Below are positions 23,886-34,870 of a DNA stretch of 64,000 bases, in pieces. A model generated the notes under the pieces. The model did no database searches, was not told where the DNA came from, and was given only the letters and a program-made list of their open reading frames with translations. Position numbers and translations under genes: made by a program. How positions within the stretch are numbered: position 1 is the first letter of the stretch; every line of letters starts with the position of its first letter. The stretch comes from Lolium rigidum. Its lineage: Eukaryota; Streptophyta; Magnoliopsida; Poales; Poaceae. The DNA lies in assembly GCF_022539505.1 (NCBI RefSeq), contig NC_061512.1, positions 153,991,962 through 154,055,961 of the forward strand, read 5' to 3'.

Positions 23886-24813
23886 ATGGAATGGAATAGA
23901 TATCACTTGAACCAGCAAGAATTGGAAGTCCAACAAGTTATGATAGTCAATCGTGAAGAGGGAGTATACCCCTCTTACTACCCGTGCGCGGATTTCATGA
24001 GAAGCGCGGGGATATTTGAAGATGTTCAAACTCTAATTTCTCGTGCAGGGCTGAGTGACTTTGTTGAAGGAGAGCCAAGACAATATGTAAAATTAACTAT
24101 GGCTTTTGTGCAGGACTTCAAGTTTAATTGGTCGCGATCTAACCCCACGGTCCGAGTATAAAATTTACAATAAAACTGTCAACTTGCCATTTAGTGCTTT
24201 TTGTGCAGCAATTAGAATACCGCAATGGGGGTCGTGCGAGAAGATAAGGGGATCGCCGCAAGAACTCTCGGATCTTTACAAGATGATTTGCGATGGAAGG
24301 AGTTTCTCAGGTGAAAGTGGTAAAATCACTAGTATTCAGCTCCCGGCTATCCGCTACTTTGCTTATTTTATTACCAAATGCGTTCTCGCCAAAAGGATTG
24401 GTAGTAAACTTTCTATCCCGGATTTGGCTTTTCTAGCTGCAGCACTGCAAAATAGTAGGTCTTATAATTTGGGGGCATTAATAGCTTATAGACTTGCTAC
24501 TAACCGTGAGAAAGGTGGAATGTGTGGAGGCCTCATCGCCTCCCGTTTACTAGCTTTTCATAATGTAGAACCTCATCATTTTGATATTCCGTTCCCCATA
24601 GAAAAACTTGACATAGCCTCTATGATTAAACATGAATTTGTTTCAGATTCCTCCAACTTGGGTAACCTGTATTATAAGATGATATTTTATAAGAAAGTTT
24701 GGAGAATAACTAAGAAAACTGAGAAACTAGTAAGATTGCCTGCGCCTGTTTTGTCTAACCTTGATTCCGGGGAGATTGGTCGGTCACAGAAGGTGCACTG
24801 GATGCACATATAG
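23886..24813 (+). pseudogene. Second ORF of element D, putative plant-transposon-protein/Athila ORF1-like
   Basis: The ATG at 23886 follows a splice acceptor. The frame runs to about 24150, changes phase, and continues to 24813, about 308 codons in all. Visible segments include NLPFSAFCAAI, an IRYFAYFI stretch and ALIAYRLATNREKGG, typical of the poorly understood extra ORFs beside gag in Athila-like and related non-autonomous grass elements. I see no catalytic motif. A polypurine-tract-like copy (25026-25040) lies ~210 bp after its stop. The family assignment is from memory of such proteins and is tentative. Confidence 0.5.
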
Positions 24814-27332
24814 AGAGAGGAGGCCAACATGCAAGAGACGACATAGAGGTCGAGGAGCACCTCGACTCATCATCCGATGCAGCAAGTTCCTCGCATCAAC
24901 ATGGTGGATATGCGGAGCCTCCACGCTTTTCTTCTGCGCAGGAGCTTTACTATGACTACTCCATGGACTACCCACCGGCGAGGAACGACCCTCGTTGGGG
25001 TTGAACTCCACTTAGGCCAAAAGCCTAAGCTTGGGGGAGGTATACCGGCATCACTCATTCTTTGCATATTATGATTGCTGGATACTTGTATATACTTGTT
25101 TAGTCTCTTTGAGTGGTTTTCTAATGAGAGGAAGATGATATTTGGGGAAGTGCTGCCTGAAAACAGATTCTGGGCTGTTACCGTAAAAATTCGTGTGCAC
25201 AGCCAGAACGTTATTTTGAGTTGAAAATTTTTGTGCAGGTTCCCCAGGTTGTTATCTAACTTTCATTAGTTGAACACTTTTTGAACTGAGCAACGTAAGA
25301 TTTTTGTAAAAATCGATTTCTGTACTGCTGTCAAGTTTTGGCAGATTTCTGCCATCTCGCTTTTCTGTGTTTCTTTTAGTTTGCTATTTCTTGTTTTTGC
25401 TTTGTTTCTTTCCAAAACACAAAAAGACCAAAAATATTTCTGTTGTTTCTCTTCACCATTTGTTTGCTTTGGTTTCTTGCATTTGTTTCGCTTTATTTGC
25501 TATTGCTAGTTTGCTATAAGAAAACCCAAAAAGATTTTGCTTTGTTTGCTTGTTTCCTCTTGTTCTTATTTGCAATTTGAAAACACCAAAAATATTTGCT
25601 GTTCTTCTTTGGTTTGTAAAGTTCTTTATGAGTTCAATGGTCTTCGGTGGCTGGAGCGTGGTTTTCATTTCATATTATCCAAGCTACACAAGTGAAAAGG
25701 CAATAATGACGATCTACGACAATCTGATTGTGGTGAGAGGCTGGTATGAACTCTATTTGTTTTCATTTTTGTACATATACTCATCCATGTGAGCATGCTT
25801 AGTTGGTTCATGTGAGGTATATGTTATTTAAGAAAGTCTAGTAGTTCATGATCTCTCATGTTTAGCTCCAATTTATTAATATGAGTAGCATGTCATGGAT
25901 GTTTGCTTGCATTGTTTTATTCATAAGTAAGTATGGCATTGTGGTATCCTCCTCTGAATAATTCATTTATATTGACTTGGCACATGCTCACGCATGCATA
26001 TGACTGAACAAGAGTCAATTAAGCCTCAATGATTTACATTGCTTCAGAGTTCTTGTATCACTTTTATGCCTCAGTTAATTTATTTTGCCGCAAGCATGAT
26101 TATGACGATTACTTGCTCTCTTGATTTGTCGCTCCCTAGTCTTTTGCTAGCCTTCACTTGTACTGAGCGGGAACGCTGCTCGTGCCTCCAAACACATGAA
26201 AACCAAGTTATTCCAGAGTGTCCACCATAAATACCTATGCATGGCATTTCAAACCATTCCAAGTAAATTCTCATGCGCTACCTTTAAAACCTTCAAAATG
26301 CTTCTTAATTTGTGTTAATGTTTCATAGCTCATGAGGAAGTATGTGGTGTTTAGCTTTCAACCTTGTCATTTACTTTTGACGGACTCTCATATGGAATAG
26401 TGGCACATCCGCTTATCCAATAATTTTGCAAAAAGAGCTGGCAATGGGATTCCCGATCCCGAATTAATTAAACTTAAATAGACACTCCTCCATGGTTTGT
26501 GATTGTTGGACGGCACCCGAAGGATTCGGTTAGCCATGGCTTGTGTAAGCAAAGGTTGGGGGAGTGTCATCATCATAATAAAACTAAAATAAAAAGGCAC
26601 TCCTTCATGGTATGAGATTGTTGGCGGGCACCCGAGGATTCGGTTAGCCATGGTTTGTGCAAGAAAGGTTGGAAGGAGTGCCAAATAAATATGCAATAAT
26701 TCATGGGAGCCGCTCTTGAAAGTCCGGTTGGCGAGGTAGTTAGTGTACCCATTACCATTCGTTGACAACAACAAACACCTCTCAAAATAATTTTACTCCT
26801 GATTTATAAAAATGAAAAGCTCTAGCGCATGTTAATCCCTGCTTCCCTCTGCGAAGGGTCAATCTTTTACTTTTATGTTGTGTCTCCATCCTTTCTTTGA
26901 GCACTTTCTTGAGAGCACAACTGTCATTCTTAGTATAATATGCTTGTCTCAAAATATGATTGATTGTGGTATAACTTTGATGCTTTTATCTTTGACAATC
27001 ACTACTTCTAGTCTTTCTATGAACTCCGGAGGTGCCCGGGCATTTATGTTTTGCCAATCAAATACGGGCAAGCGAGATACCACTTTATCATACTCTCTTA
27101 TGAACATTGCAATCCTGCTTATATACATGATTCATGATGCTTATTATTAATTGTTGGTACCTCTTCATGATTGACATAGCTGTTAGATGATCTTATTTGC
27201 ATGTACCTTATTATGAACTGCTCAAGTATTAGCCATATCATGAGAATATATACATCATATGAGCAAATGTGTTCGTGAAAGTTCTTTTATCGCTCGGTTG
27301 TTAACTGAATTGCTTGAGGACAAGCAATAAGC
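24814..27332 (+). other. Non-coding 3' internal region of element D
   Basis: No credible gene is present. It contains an extra TAAGCTTGGGGGAGG (25026-25040), T-rich stretches (about 25370-25620), and two copies of the hairpin block found in A. The first runs 26481-26568 and has an imperfect right arm. The second has arms at 26596-26606 and 26672-26682, perfectly paired over 11 bp. Confidence 0.7.
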
Positions 27333-27347
27333 TAAGCTTGGGGGAGT
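27333..27347 (+). other. Polypurine tract of element D
   Basis: TAAGCTTGGGGGAGT abuts the TG of the 3' LTR at 27348. Its core is the same as in elements A and B. Confidence 0.85.
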
Positions 27348-28743
27348 TGATACGTCCAAAACGTATCTACTTTCCCGAACACTTTTGCTATTGTTTGGCC
27401 TCTAATTTGTGTATTTTGGATGCAACTAACACGGACTAACGCTGTTTTCAGCAGAACTGCTCCGGTGTCTCGTTTTTGTGCAGAAATCCAACTTTCGGGA
27501 AAAACCTCGGAATTTATGCGAAGGCCCTATTTTCCCAGGAAACTAACGGAGCCGTAAGGGCAATTGAGGTGGAGGCCCGAGGGCCCCACACCACCTGGCG
27601 GCGCGGCCCGGGGGGCCCGCGCGGCCATGTGGTGTGGCCCCCTCGGCCGGCCTCCGACGCCCTCCTTCGGACTACTTATTCGCCTCGACCTAAAAACGCA
27701 CGGAGAGAAGTCGAAGTCGCCAGAAACCCTCCAGAACGCCGCCACATCGCGAAACTCCGTCGCGGGAGCCGAAGTCTCCGTTCGGCACTCCGCCGGGACG
27801 GGGAATTGGAGGAGATCATCACCGCCATCACCGCCAACGCCTCTCCATCAACCAGCAATGTTTCCCCCATCCATGTGTGAGTAATTCCCCCGCTGTAGGC
27901 GAAGGGGATGGTAGGGATTGGATGAGATTGGTCATGTAATAGCATAAGATTGTTAGGGCATAGTGCCTAGTGTCCGTAGATGGTACTTTTATGATATTGT
28001 TGCAACTTGTTATGCTTAATGCTTGTCACTAGGGCCCGAGTGCCATGATCTCAGATCTGAACATGTTATTATTTCATCATGATATTCATTGTTTATGGTC
28101 TTACCTGCAAGTTGTATACACATGTCGCTGTCCGGAACCAATGGCCCCGAAGTGACAGAAATCGGGACAACCGGAGGGAATGGCAGCGATGTGAGGATCA
28201 CATGTGTTCACGGAGTGTTAATGCTTTGCTCCGGTACTCTATTAAAAGGAGTACCTTAATATCCAGATAGTTTCCCTTGAGGCCCGGCTGCCACCGGCTG
28301 GTAGGACAAAAGATGTTGTGCAAGTTTCTCATTGCGAGCACGTACGACTATAATTGGAACACATGCCTATTGATTGATTAGTACTTGGACACCGTTTTAT
28401 TATTATCCGCAAATGCCCTGCTATGATTGTTACATGAGTTTCTCTCATCCATGCAACGCCCGTCATCCGTCCCCGTGCCTACGGTATTTTAATCCTGCTG
28501 TTTACTAAAATCACTACTGCTGTCTTTGTTACTCTGCTCGCTGTTATTTCACTACTGCTATCTGCTATAAAACTGTTACTACTCGATAAACTCTTGCGAG
28601 CAAGTCTGTTTCCAGTGCAACTGAATTGACAACTCCGTTGTTAAGGCTTCCAAGTGTTCTTTGTCTCCCCTTGTGTCGAATCAATAAATTGGGTAATACT
28701 TCCCTCGAAGACTGTTGCGATCCCCTATACTTGTGGGTCATCA
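27348..28743 (+). repeat. 3' LTR of element D
   Basis: 1396 bp from TGATACGTCC to GGGTCATCA, followed by the CCTGC duplication. Nearly identical to 18968-20360. Confidence 0.93.
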
Positions 28744-29278
28744 CCTGCCAAGTGGTTTTACCACTTGGCATAACTTCTTTTTGTTGTGTTTGTGTGCAGG
28801 GATCTTTGGAATGATCAAGATGAAGATTTAACTTATCTTATAGAATTTAGGATAGATCATTTACTTTGTAATTTTCTTTTCTCTTTCTTTTAATAATCTA
28901 TTTTTGTCCAATTCTTGTAATATGTTGTAATGTTCATATTTTATTACTGGATATTGTAAAAACAATGTATCTTGTGTGTTTATCAATAAAGCTCCAATTT
29001 TTCTCTATTGAGCTTTATATATTAATTGTTCTATTTATATCTTAATTATTAAAGATTGTTTATTAAATTATCTCAAGTTTGAATTATGAGATAATAGCTT
29101 GATGTTTGAATTTGAAATTCAAATTCAAATTTGGTTTGAGCTTGATCAACCATCTTAACTTAGAATTCAATCATGCAACTTAAATTGGTGATTCAAACTC
29201 TCCCCTCTCAACTCAAAACCCTAATCTAGTTAAGTGAGATGCAAGTTTGTCGCACTCTCGAAACCCTAACCCTGTAAG
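28744..29278 (-). repeat. 3' LTR of C, segment 2
   Basis: Resumes C's LTR after element D and matches 38599-39127 in inverted orientation. A short palindrome (CCAAGTGG TTTTA CCACTTGG) lies at 28748-28768. It ends with GTAAG (29274-29278), the target duplication of J. Confidence 0.88.
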
Positions 29279-31667
29279 TGAAAGATCGAGATGTCGCCTA
29301 GAGGGGGGGTGAATAGGCAATTAAAAACTCTTACGGATTTGTCTTGTAATAATGCGGAATTAAACTATCGTTTAGTTTACAAGCACAAACCCTAAATATG
29401 CTAAGCTCAACTAGGTGTAACAATAGCAACTAGAGCTAAGCAAGATAGGCACAAGATATATGTAGCACAAGTGATAGCAAGATATATGTACTTCAAGCAC
29501 GATGGCTATCACAAGGAAAGAGAGCTCGGGTATAGAAATAACCGAGGCACGCGGAGACGAGGATGTATTCCCGTGTTCCCTTGCTTTGCAACAAGGTACG
29601 TCACGTTTGGAGGGGTGGAGGTCCCACGAAGGATTCCCCACGCCACGAAGGCTCACCCTATTCTCCGAACCACACCCACGAAGGATAATGGCCCTTTCCT
29701 TATGGTTAGCTTTTCCTCCGCTCCGGAGATGGCAAGCTCCACAACCACTTCACAAGCTCCACGAAGGAGAAGCCCGGGCCTCTTCACAATCTTCTTGAAG
29801 AGATCACCGGAGCACCAACCGCCAAGCCAACTAGGAGGTTTCCCTCCAAGAGTAACAAGCTCACGGGCTCTCACTCGAACTAATCGTGGTGGAGAGCTCA
29901 ACACTATGCAATGATGCAAAGCAAGAACACTAGAGGTGTTCAAATCCTTCACACTCAAATCCCACCAAAGCAACGAATGCTAGGATGAGATTGGAGAGGA
30001 AGAACAAAGAGGAAATCAACAAATGACTCCAAGATCTAGATCCAAGGGGTTCCCCTCACTTAGAGGAGAAATGGATTGGTGGGGATTGTAGATCTAGATC
30101 TCCTCTCTTAGATCCCTCAAGAATGAGCAAGAATCATGGGAGGAATCAAGAGAGAGGGCAAGTTCTTCAGAGGCAACAATGGAGGAGAGAGAGTGGAAGA
30201 ACTAACTCAGCCCAAGGTGGAAGAAGGGCTATTTATAGCCCAAGAGCAAATATAACCGTTGGGGAAAAGTTGGGCTGAGAAAACCATCGAGGAAGCCGGT
30301 CAACCGGGCCTGGGGCCGGGCCGTCCGGTCCAGGGCCCGGTCAGACCGGGCCATAGACCGGACCAGCCGGTCCAAACCGGGAGGCAGACCGGACCTCGAC
30401 CGGGGTCACTTTGCGTCTTCCAGGAGCTCATCCGGTTGGCGCCCGGTTGTCGACCGGTCGACCGGACGATACGCCGAGCCCGCCGGTCAGTAGTCCGGCA
30501 GACCGGGCAGCAGACCGGATCAGTTCCACGCACGGTTGGCGCCCGGTTGCCGACCGGTTGACCGGTCGGCACGCCGGCCAGGCCGGTTGGTAGGCCGGCT
30601 GACCGGGCGGCAGGCCGGAGCTAGTCCGGCGCACGGGCCGGTCCGACCGGGTCCCAAACCGGGTGAGCAGGAAAACATGCTTATACAAAAACTGTGATAA
30701 CTTTTGTGTCCGGACCCCGATTGACATGAAACCAATTTTGTTGGAAAGATAACGACGAATAGAACCCCAACAAAAACTGGAAATATAGAGACTCCTCACA
30801 GAACATTTTTTGATGATTTTAGAGAGAGAGTCTCCCACCGTCAAGAAACGGTGAAGACGTCCAAATTCGAAAACGCAATAGAAGATGCATGCGGATTCCG
30901 TTTTCGATGAACTTGGGCTTGTTGTAAAGCTAGCAACAAGCTCAAGAACCTCACACAGATAGACACCAAGAAGCAATAAGGATATGCAAAGTATGCAAAG
31001 GAAGAGCTCCCTAAGACGATGTGATCAAGTTACCCAACCGAAAGCCCCTCTTAATAGTGCGGCTATGTATCCTATAATCCGGTCTCCCATCAACCACCTT
31101 GAGACCGGTAAAAGGAAAAACCTAGCAAAGCCATACCTTTGCCTTGCGCATCCCGCTTGATCTTGATGATAGCTCTTCAAGCTCCATACAAGCCGGTATG
31201 CCTCAACTTGATCATCGTTGCTTCGTGAAGACTCACAAATGCTCCCCCATACACCATGATGGGAAAGCTCCATAGATATACATCTTCACATGTCCATTAT
31301 CACCAATGGACGGCAAGCTTCAAGCATGTGATCCACTTGAGATGCTCATCTTGAACTTGCCCAAATCAACCTTGTATCTTCTCATACTCACTTAAGTTAG
31401 AGCATGGCTAATATTGAGTTCCACATAAGAACTCCATCTTCATTTCTTCTTATTGATCATATCACATATATATATCTTCATACCGATGATCTTAATGCCA
31501 ATACACAAGATATACCTTTATCTTCATGGCATCCATACTTGAATCCAACACATGGAGAGCAAGTAGTACCTATGGAATATTCCTTCATATAAACTCAATG
31601 AGAACATTAGTCCATAGGGGTTGTCATTAATTACCAAAACCACACATAGGGGCAATGTACCCTTACA
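29279..31667 (-). mobile_element. J: solo LTR (2389 bp) inserted in C's LTR
   Basis: The inverted LTR of C lacks this stretch, which defines its edges. The ends are TG...CA (TGAAAGATCG ... CCCTTACA) and the flanks carry GTAAG at 29274-29278 and 31668-31672. No gag, pol, primer site or purine tract is visible, so a solo LTR is the simplest reading. A TATA box on the minus strand (GGGCTATAAATAGCCC, window 30227-30242) suggests minus orientation. The family is not identified. Confidence 0.7.
30297..30663. repeat. CCGG-saturated tract within J
   Basis: I count about 31 CCGG tetramers in ~367 bp, mostly as ACCGG, CCGGT or GACCGG. Part of the tract is a degenerate ~100-bp duplication (about 30430-30525 and 30532-30630), each copy containing GGTTGGCGCCCGGTTG. 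Confidence 0.8.
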
Positions 31668-31807
31668 GTAAGGTGTCGAGAGAGAAACTTGTCCCCCTCC
31701 GATGCAGTTTTTGTTTAAAAGCGCGAAATTTCCCCAGAATTTGTAATGCAATGCACATCCCTTTCTAAAATCTACCCCTCGATCGTCTCTAAACCTGGGA
31801 CATTACA
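31668..31807 (-). repeat. 3' LTR of C, segment 3 (U3 start)
   Basis: On the minus strand this is the beginning of the LTR, TGTAATGTCCCAGG. It matches 38459-38598 in inverted orientation. The three segments minus duplicated target bases total about 4980 bp, against 4971 bp for the uninterrupted inverted copy. Confidence 0.9.
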
Positions 31808-33061
31808 GCCTTTCCCCCTTAAAGAAAACTTCGTCCCGAAGTTGGGGTTGTAATACCTGAACAGTTCGGGGTATGTTTTCCTCAGGTCTTCCTCTTTTCC
31901 CCAGGTGGCTTCCCTCTCAGGGTGATGCTTCCATTGGATCTTGCAATACTTGATCGCCTTATTCCTGAGTTGTTTCCAGCTTTCCTCCAGAATCTTGGCT
32001 GGTTTCTCGATGTAAGTCAAGTCTGGTTGTAACTCCAGCTTATTATGTGAAATTGGTTCATCTGGGGTCCTTAAACACTTTCTGAGTTGCGACACATGGA
32101 ATACATTATGTACTTGTGCTAACCTTCCAGGTAGATCCAATTCAAAGGCTAAACCTCGATTCTGACTCAGTATCTTGAAAGGTCCTATGTATCTAGGGCT
32201 CAACTTTCCTTTTACTCCGAATCTCTGAAGTCCTTTCATCGGGCTTACCTTGAGATATACCATGTCTCCAACTTGTGGCTCCCAAGTTCTCCTCTTCTGA
32301 TCGGCGTAACTCTTTTGCCGACTTTGGGCTATTTTCAACCTATCTCTGATAATGTCAATTATTTGTTGCTTTTCCTTGACATAATCAGGGTTGAACTCTT
32401 TGCTTGCTCCGGCTTCATACCAACATATCGGTGATCTACACTTCCTTCCATAGAGAGCTTCAAATGGTGCCATCTTGATGCTGCTTTGATAGATATTATT
32501 GTATGAAAACTCTGCTAGTGGTAGGTGTTCTTCCCATGATCCTCCGAAGTCTAGGGCACAAGCCCTAAGCATATCCTCTAAGATCTGGTTGGTTCTCTCG
32601 GTTTGTCCACCTGTCTGTGGATGGTAAGCAGTACTATAGTCCAACTTGGATCCTAAAGCTTCATGAAGTTGCTTCCAGAATGCTGATGTGAACACGGATC
32701 CTCGATCCGATACTATCTTCTTAGGTACTCCATGCTTACTCACGATCTCCTTGATGTAAAGATCAATGAGTTTCTCTCCTTTGTCCTGCTGATTTACCGC
32801 TAAGAAGTGTGCACTTTTTGTTAACCGGTCCACGATTACCCATATCATGTCCTTCTTTTTATTAGTCATGGGTAGTCCGGTGATGAAATCCATTCCTATC
32901 TCCTCCCATTTCCATTCTGGAATAGGTAAAGGTTGTAACTTCCCTGCCGGACTTTGGTGTTCCGCCTTCACTCGCTGGCAGGTATGGCATTCTGCCACAT
33001 ATTGTGCTATCTCCCTTTTCATGTTATTCCACCAGAATAGTTCCTTTAGGTCCATGTACAT
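31772..33061 (-). CDS. Integrase with C-terminal chromodomain of element C (5' part lost)
   Basis: The 429-codon frame starts in the second half of the integrase zinc domain (CHTCQ, residues ~25-29). The catalytic core follows with the three acidic residues in GMDFITGLP (~57), VSDRGSVF (~118) and GGQTERTNQ (~155). Then come the GKLSPRYIGPFKI region (~285) and a chromodomain-like end (ILEESWKQL...YCKIQWKHH, ~360-400). This enzyme inserts cDNA, and in Tekay/Del chromoviruses the chromodomain directs it to chromatin. The stop codon lies inside the LTR (31772-31774), so the last ~12 residues are LTR-encoded. The upstream His pair of the zinc site is missing. Confidence 0.85.
   Translation of the reverse strand: MYMDLKELFWWNNMKREIAQYVAECHTCQRVKAEHQSPAGKLQPLPIPEWKWEEIGMDFITGLPMTNKKKDMIWVIVDRLTKSAHFLAVNQQDKGEKLIDLYIKEIVSKHGVPKKIVSDRGSVFTSAFWKQLHEALGSKLDYSTAYHPQTGGQTERTNQILEDMLRACALDFGGSWEEHLPLAEFSYNNIYQSSIKMAPFEALYGRKCRSPICWYEAGASKEFNPDYVKEKQQIIDIIRDRLKIAQSRQKSYADQKRRTWEPQVGDMVYLKVSPMKGLQRFGVKGKLSPRYIGPFKILSQNRGLAFELDLPGRLAQVHNVFHVSQLRKCLRTPDEPISHNKLELQPDLTYIEKPAKILEESWKQLRNKAIKYCKIQWKHHPEREATWGKEEDLRKTYPELFRYYNPNFGTKFSLRGKGCNVPGLETIEG
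31808..31820 (-). other. Polypurine tract of element C
   Basis: On the minus strand AAGGGGGAAAGGC directly precedes the LTR start TGTAATG. The last two bases, GC, reappear before the inverted LTR at 38457-38458. Confidence 0.85.
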
Positions 33062-34838
33062 CTTTTCTTCTCATCTCCTCAACAATGAATGGATCGTCCA
33101 TTTGACCCATCATTATCTCATTCTTCAAGTTGACATTCAACTCATCGGCTACTTGCAACGCCGATAATCCTTCATGGGCTTCCTTCTCCCAAAGTTGTAT
33201 TTGGGCTTGACTTATTTCCTTCCTCAACTCCGGTGATATTTCTTGTTCCACTCCTCCGGTGCTTTTCCTACTCAGGGCATCTCGCTACAACATTAGCCTT
33301 CCCTGGTGTGTAATTGATTGTCAGATCATAATCCTTGATCAATTCTAGCCATCTTTTCTGTCTCATGTTGAGTTCCTTCTGAGTGAAGAAATATTTGAGG
33401 CTTTTATGATCTGTATAGAGCTCACACTTAGCTCCATAGAGAAAATGTCTCCAAGTTTTGAGTGCGAAAACGACCGCTGCTAATTCCAAGTCATGTGTTG
33501 GATAGTTCACTTCATGAGGTCTGAGTTGTCTCGATCCGTAAGATATCACTTTCCGATCTTGCATGAGTACGCAACCCAATCCGTGCTTGGATGCGTCACA
33601 GTACACGGTGTAATCCTTGCCAACTTCCGGAACCGCTAACACCGGTGCCGTGGTGAGTTTCTCTTTTAGAGTTTGAAAACTCTTCTCACACTCCTCTGAC
33701 CACACGAATGGTGTGTTCTTCCTTAGCAACTTTGTCATTGGTCCTGCTATCTTAGAGAATCCTTCAATGAATCTCCGATAATATCCTGCCATTCCTAGGA
33801 ATCCTCGGATTTCCTTGACAGTCTTGGGTGCTTCCCATTCTATAACTGCTGCTACCTTACTCGGGTTAACAGCTATTCCATCTTTACTAATGACGTGACC
33901 AAGAAATTCCACTTGATCTAGCCAAAATTCACACTTGCTGAGTTTGGCGTAGAGTTGGTGTTCCCTTAGTGCTTGCAACACTAACCTCAAATGTTCGGCA
34001 TGTTCCGCCTTGTTCTTGGAATATATCAAGATATCATCGATGAATACGATGACAAACTTGTCTAGATATGGCATGAAGATCTTATTCATGAGATTCATGA
34101 ATATTGCCGGGGCATTGGTTAATCCAAAAGGTACTACAAGGTATTCATGATGTCCATACCTTGAGACAAAGGCAGCTTTCGAACGTCCTCCTTCTTGATC
34201 TTTATCCGGTGATAACCCGATCTTAGATCAATCTTGGAAAAGACTCCCGCTCCTCTAACCTGATCAAATAGATCTTGTATCCTTGGAAGTGGATACTTGT
34301 TCTTGATTGTGACGTTGTTCGGATTTCTGTAGTCTCCGCACATCCTTCTTCCTCCATCCCTTTTATCCACGAAGATCACAGGTGATCCCCATGGTGAAAC
34401 ACTTTCTTGAATGAATCCCTTTTGTTCCAAGTCATCCAATTGCTCCTTCAGTTCTTTCAATTCCTTAGGCCCCATTTTATATGGTGCTTTAGCAATCGGA
34501 GTTGTTCCTGGAATTAGGTCGATAGTGAATTCTATCTCCCTATCTGGTGGCATACCAGGTAATTCCGCAGGAAACACATCCTGGAATTCATTTACTACAG
34601 GTATATCTTCTAACTTCACCTCCTTCATGCTATTCAGCTTTAGCTCAACTTCAATCTGTGTATGTTTGTCGCCTTGGTAGATCATTCTACTTCCATCGGG
34701 ACTTTTCAAAGACACCGTCTTGTTTACACAGTCGATCAATGCTCCATTAGCTTCTAACCAGTTCATACCAAGAATGACATCAATGTCCTTCATCGGTAAA
34801 ATGAACAGGTCCGCGTCAAACGCGCACTTATTGATCAT
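33024..34838 (-). pseudogene. Protease end, reverse transcriptase and RNase H of element C, frameshifted
   Basis: Read from 34838 down: the end of the protease ([13 protein letters not shown]), then RT with [17 protein letters not shown], the MCGDYRNPN region and [14 protein letters not shown] phase change follows near 34170-34100. The next frame (34098-33268) has [13 protein letters not shown] with the catalytic Asp pair, [12 protein letters not shown], and RNase H ([28 protein letters not shown]). A third frame (33251-33024) is the RNase H-integrase linker. All are normal Tekay-type domains in the expected order. Copying is blocked by at least two frameshifts unless these are sequence errors. 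Confidence 0.85.
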
Positions 34839-34870
34839 AATGACTTGTTTTTGTTTGACATGGGTTACTA

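Larger units (their letters stand above)
18968..28743 (+). mobile_element. Element D: complete non-autonomous Gypsy element
   Basis: Flanked by CCTGC at 18963-18967 and 28744-28748. LTRs are 18968-20360 and 27348-28743, very similar to each other, so insertion is recent compared with its surroundings. The internal region holds a tRNA-Asp-type primer site, a gag-protease frame, a second transcription-unit-like ORF and a polypurine tract. No RT or integrase is present. It interrupts the LTR of element C. Confidence 0.92.
16741..28990 (+). other. Gene-like cassette antisense to C inside its LTR (exon, GT-AG intron, polyA signal)
   Basis: On the plus strand, opposite to element C, a leader-like AAACCCTAATCTCTCTCTC (16741-16759) is followed by a very GC-rich exon-like block. 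A strong donor CCCG/GTAAGT lies at 17129. An acceptor TTTGTGTGCAG/G lies at 28798-28799 (element D sits inside the intron), and AATAAA at 28985-28990. The inverted LTR repeats these signals on its minus strand (leader near 41345-41327, donor near 40958, acceptor near 39075). The GC-rich block gives long frames but no protein I recognise. It may be a captured gene fragment or a non-coding transcript. Confidence 0.45.

Noticed and set aside
26388..26785. Minus-strand ORFs in D's 3' region.
   Set aside because: They read through the hairpin repeats; no conserved protein, and the DNA or RNA structure explains the conservation better.
30259..30976. Several Pro/Gly/Thr-rich ORFs in the CCGG tract.
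   Set aside because: Low-complexity translation of the repeat; frames on both strands look alike.
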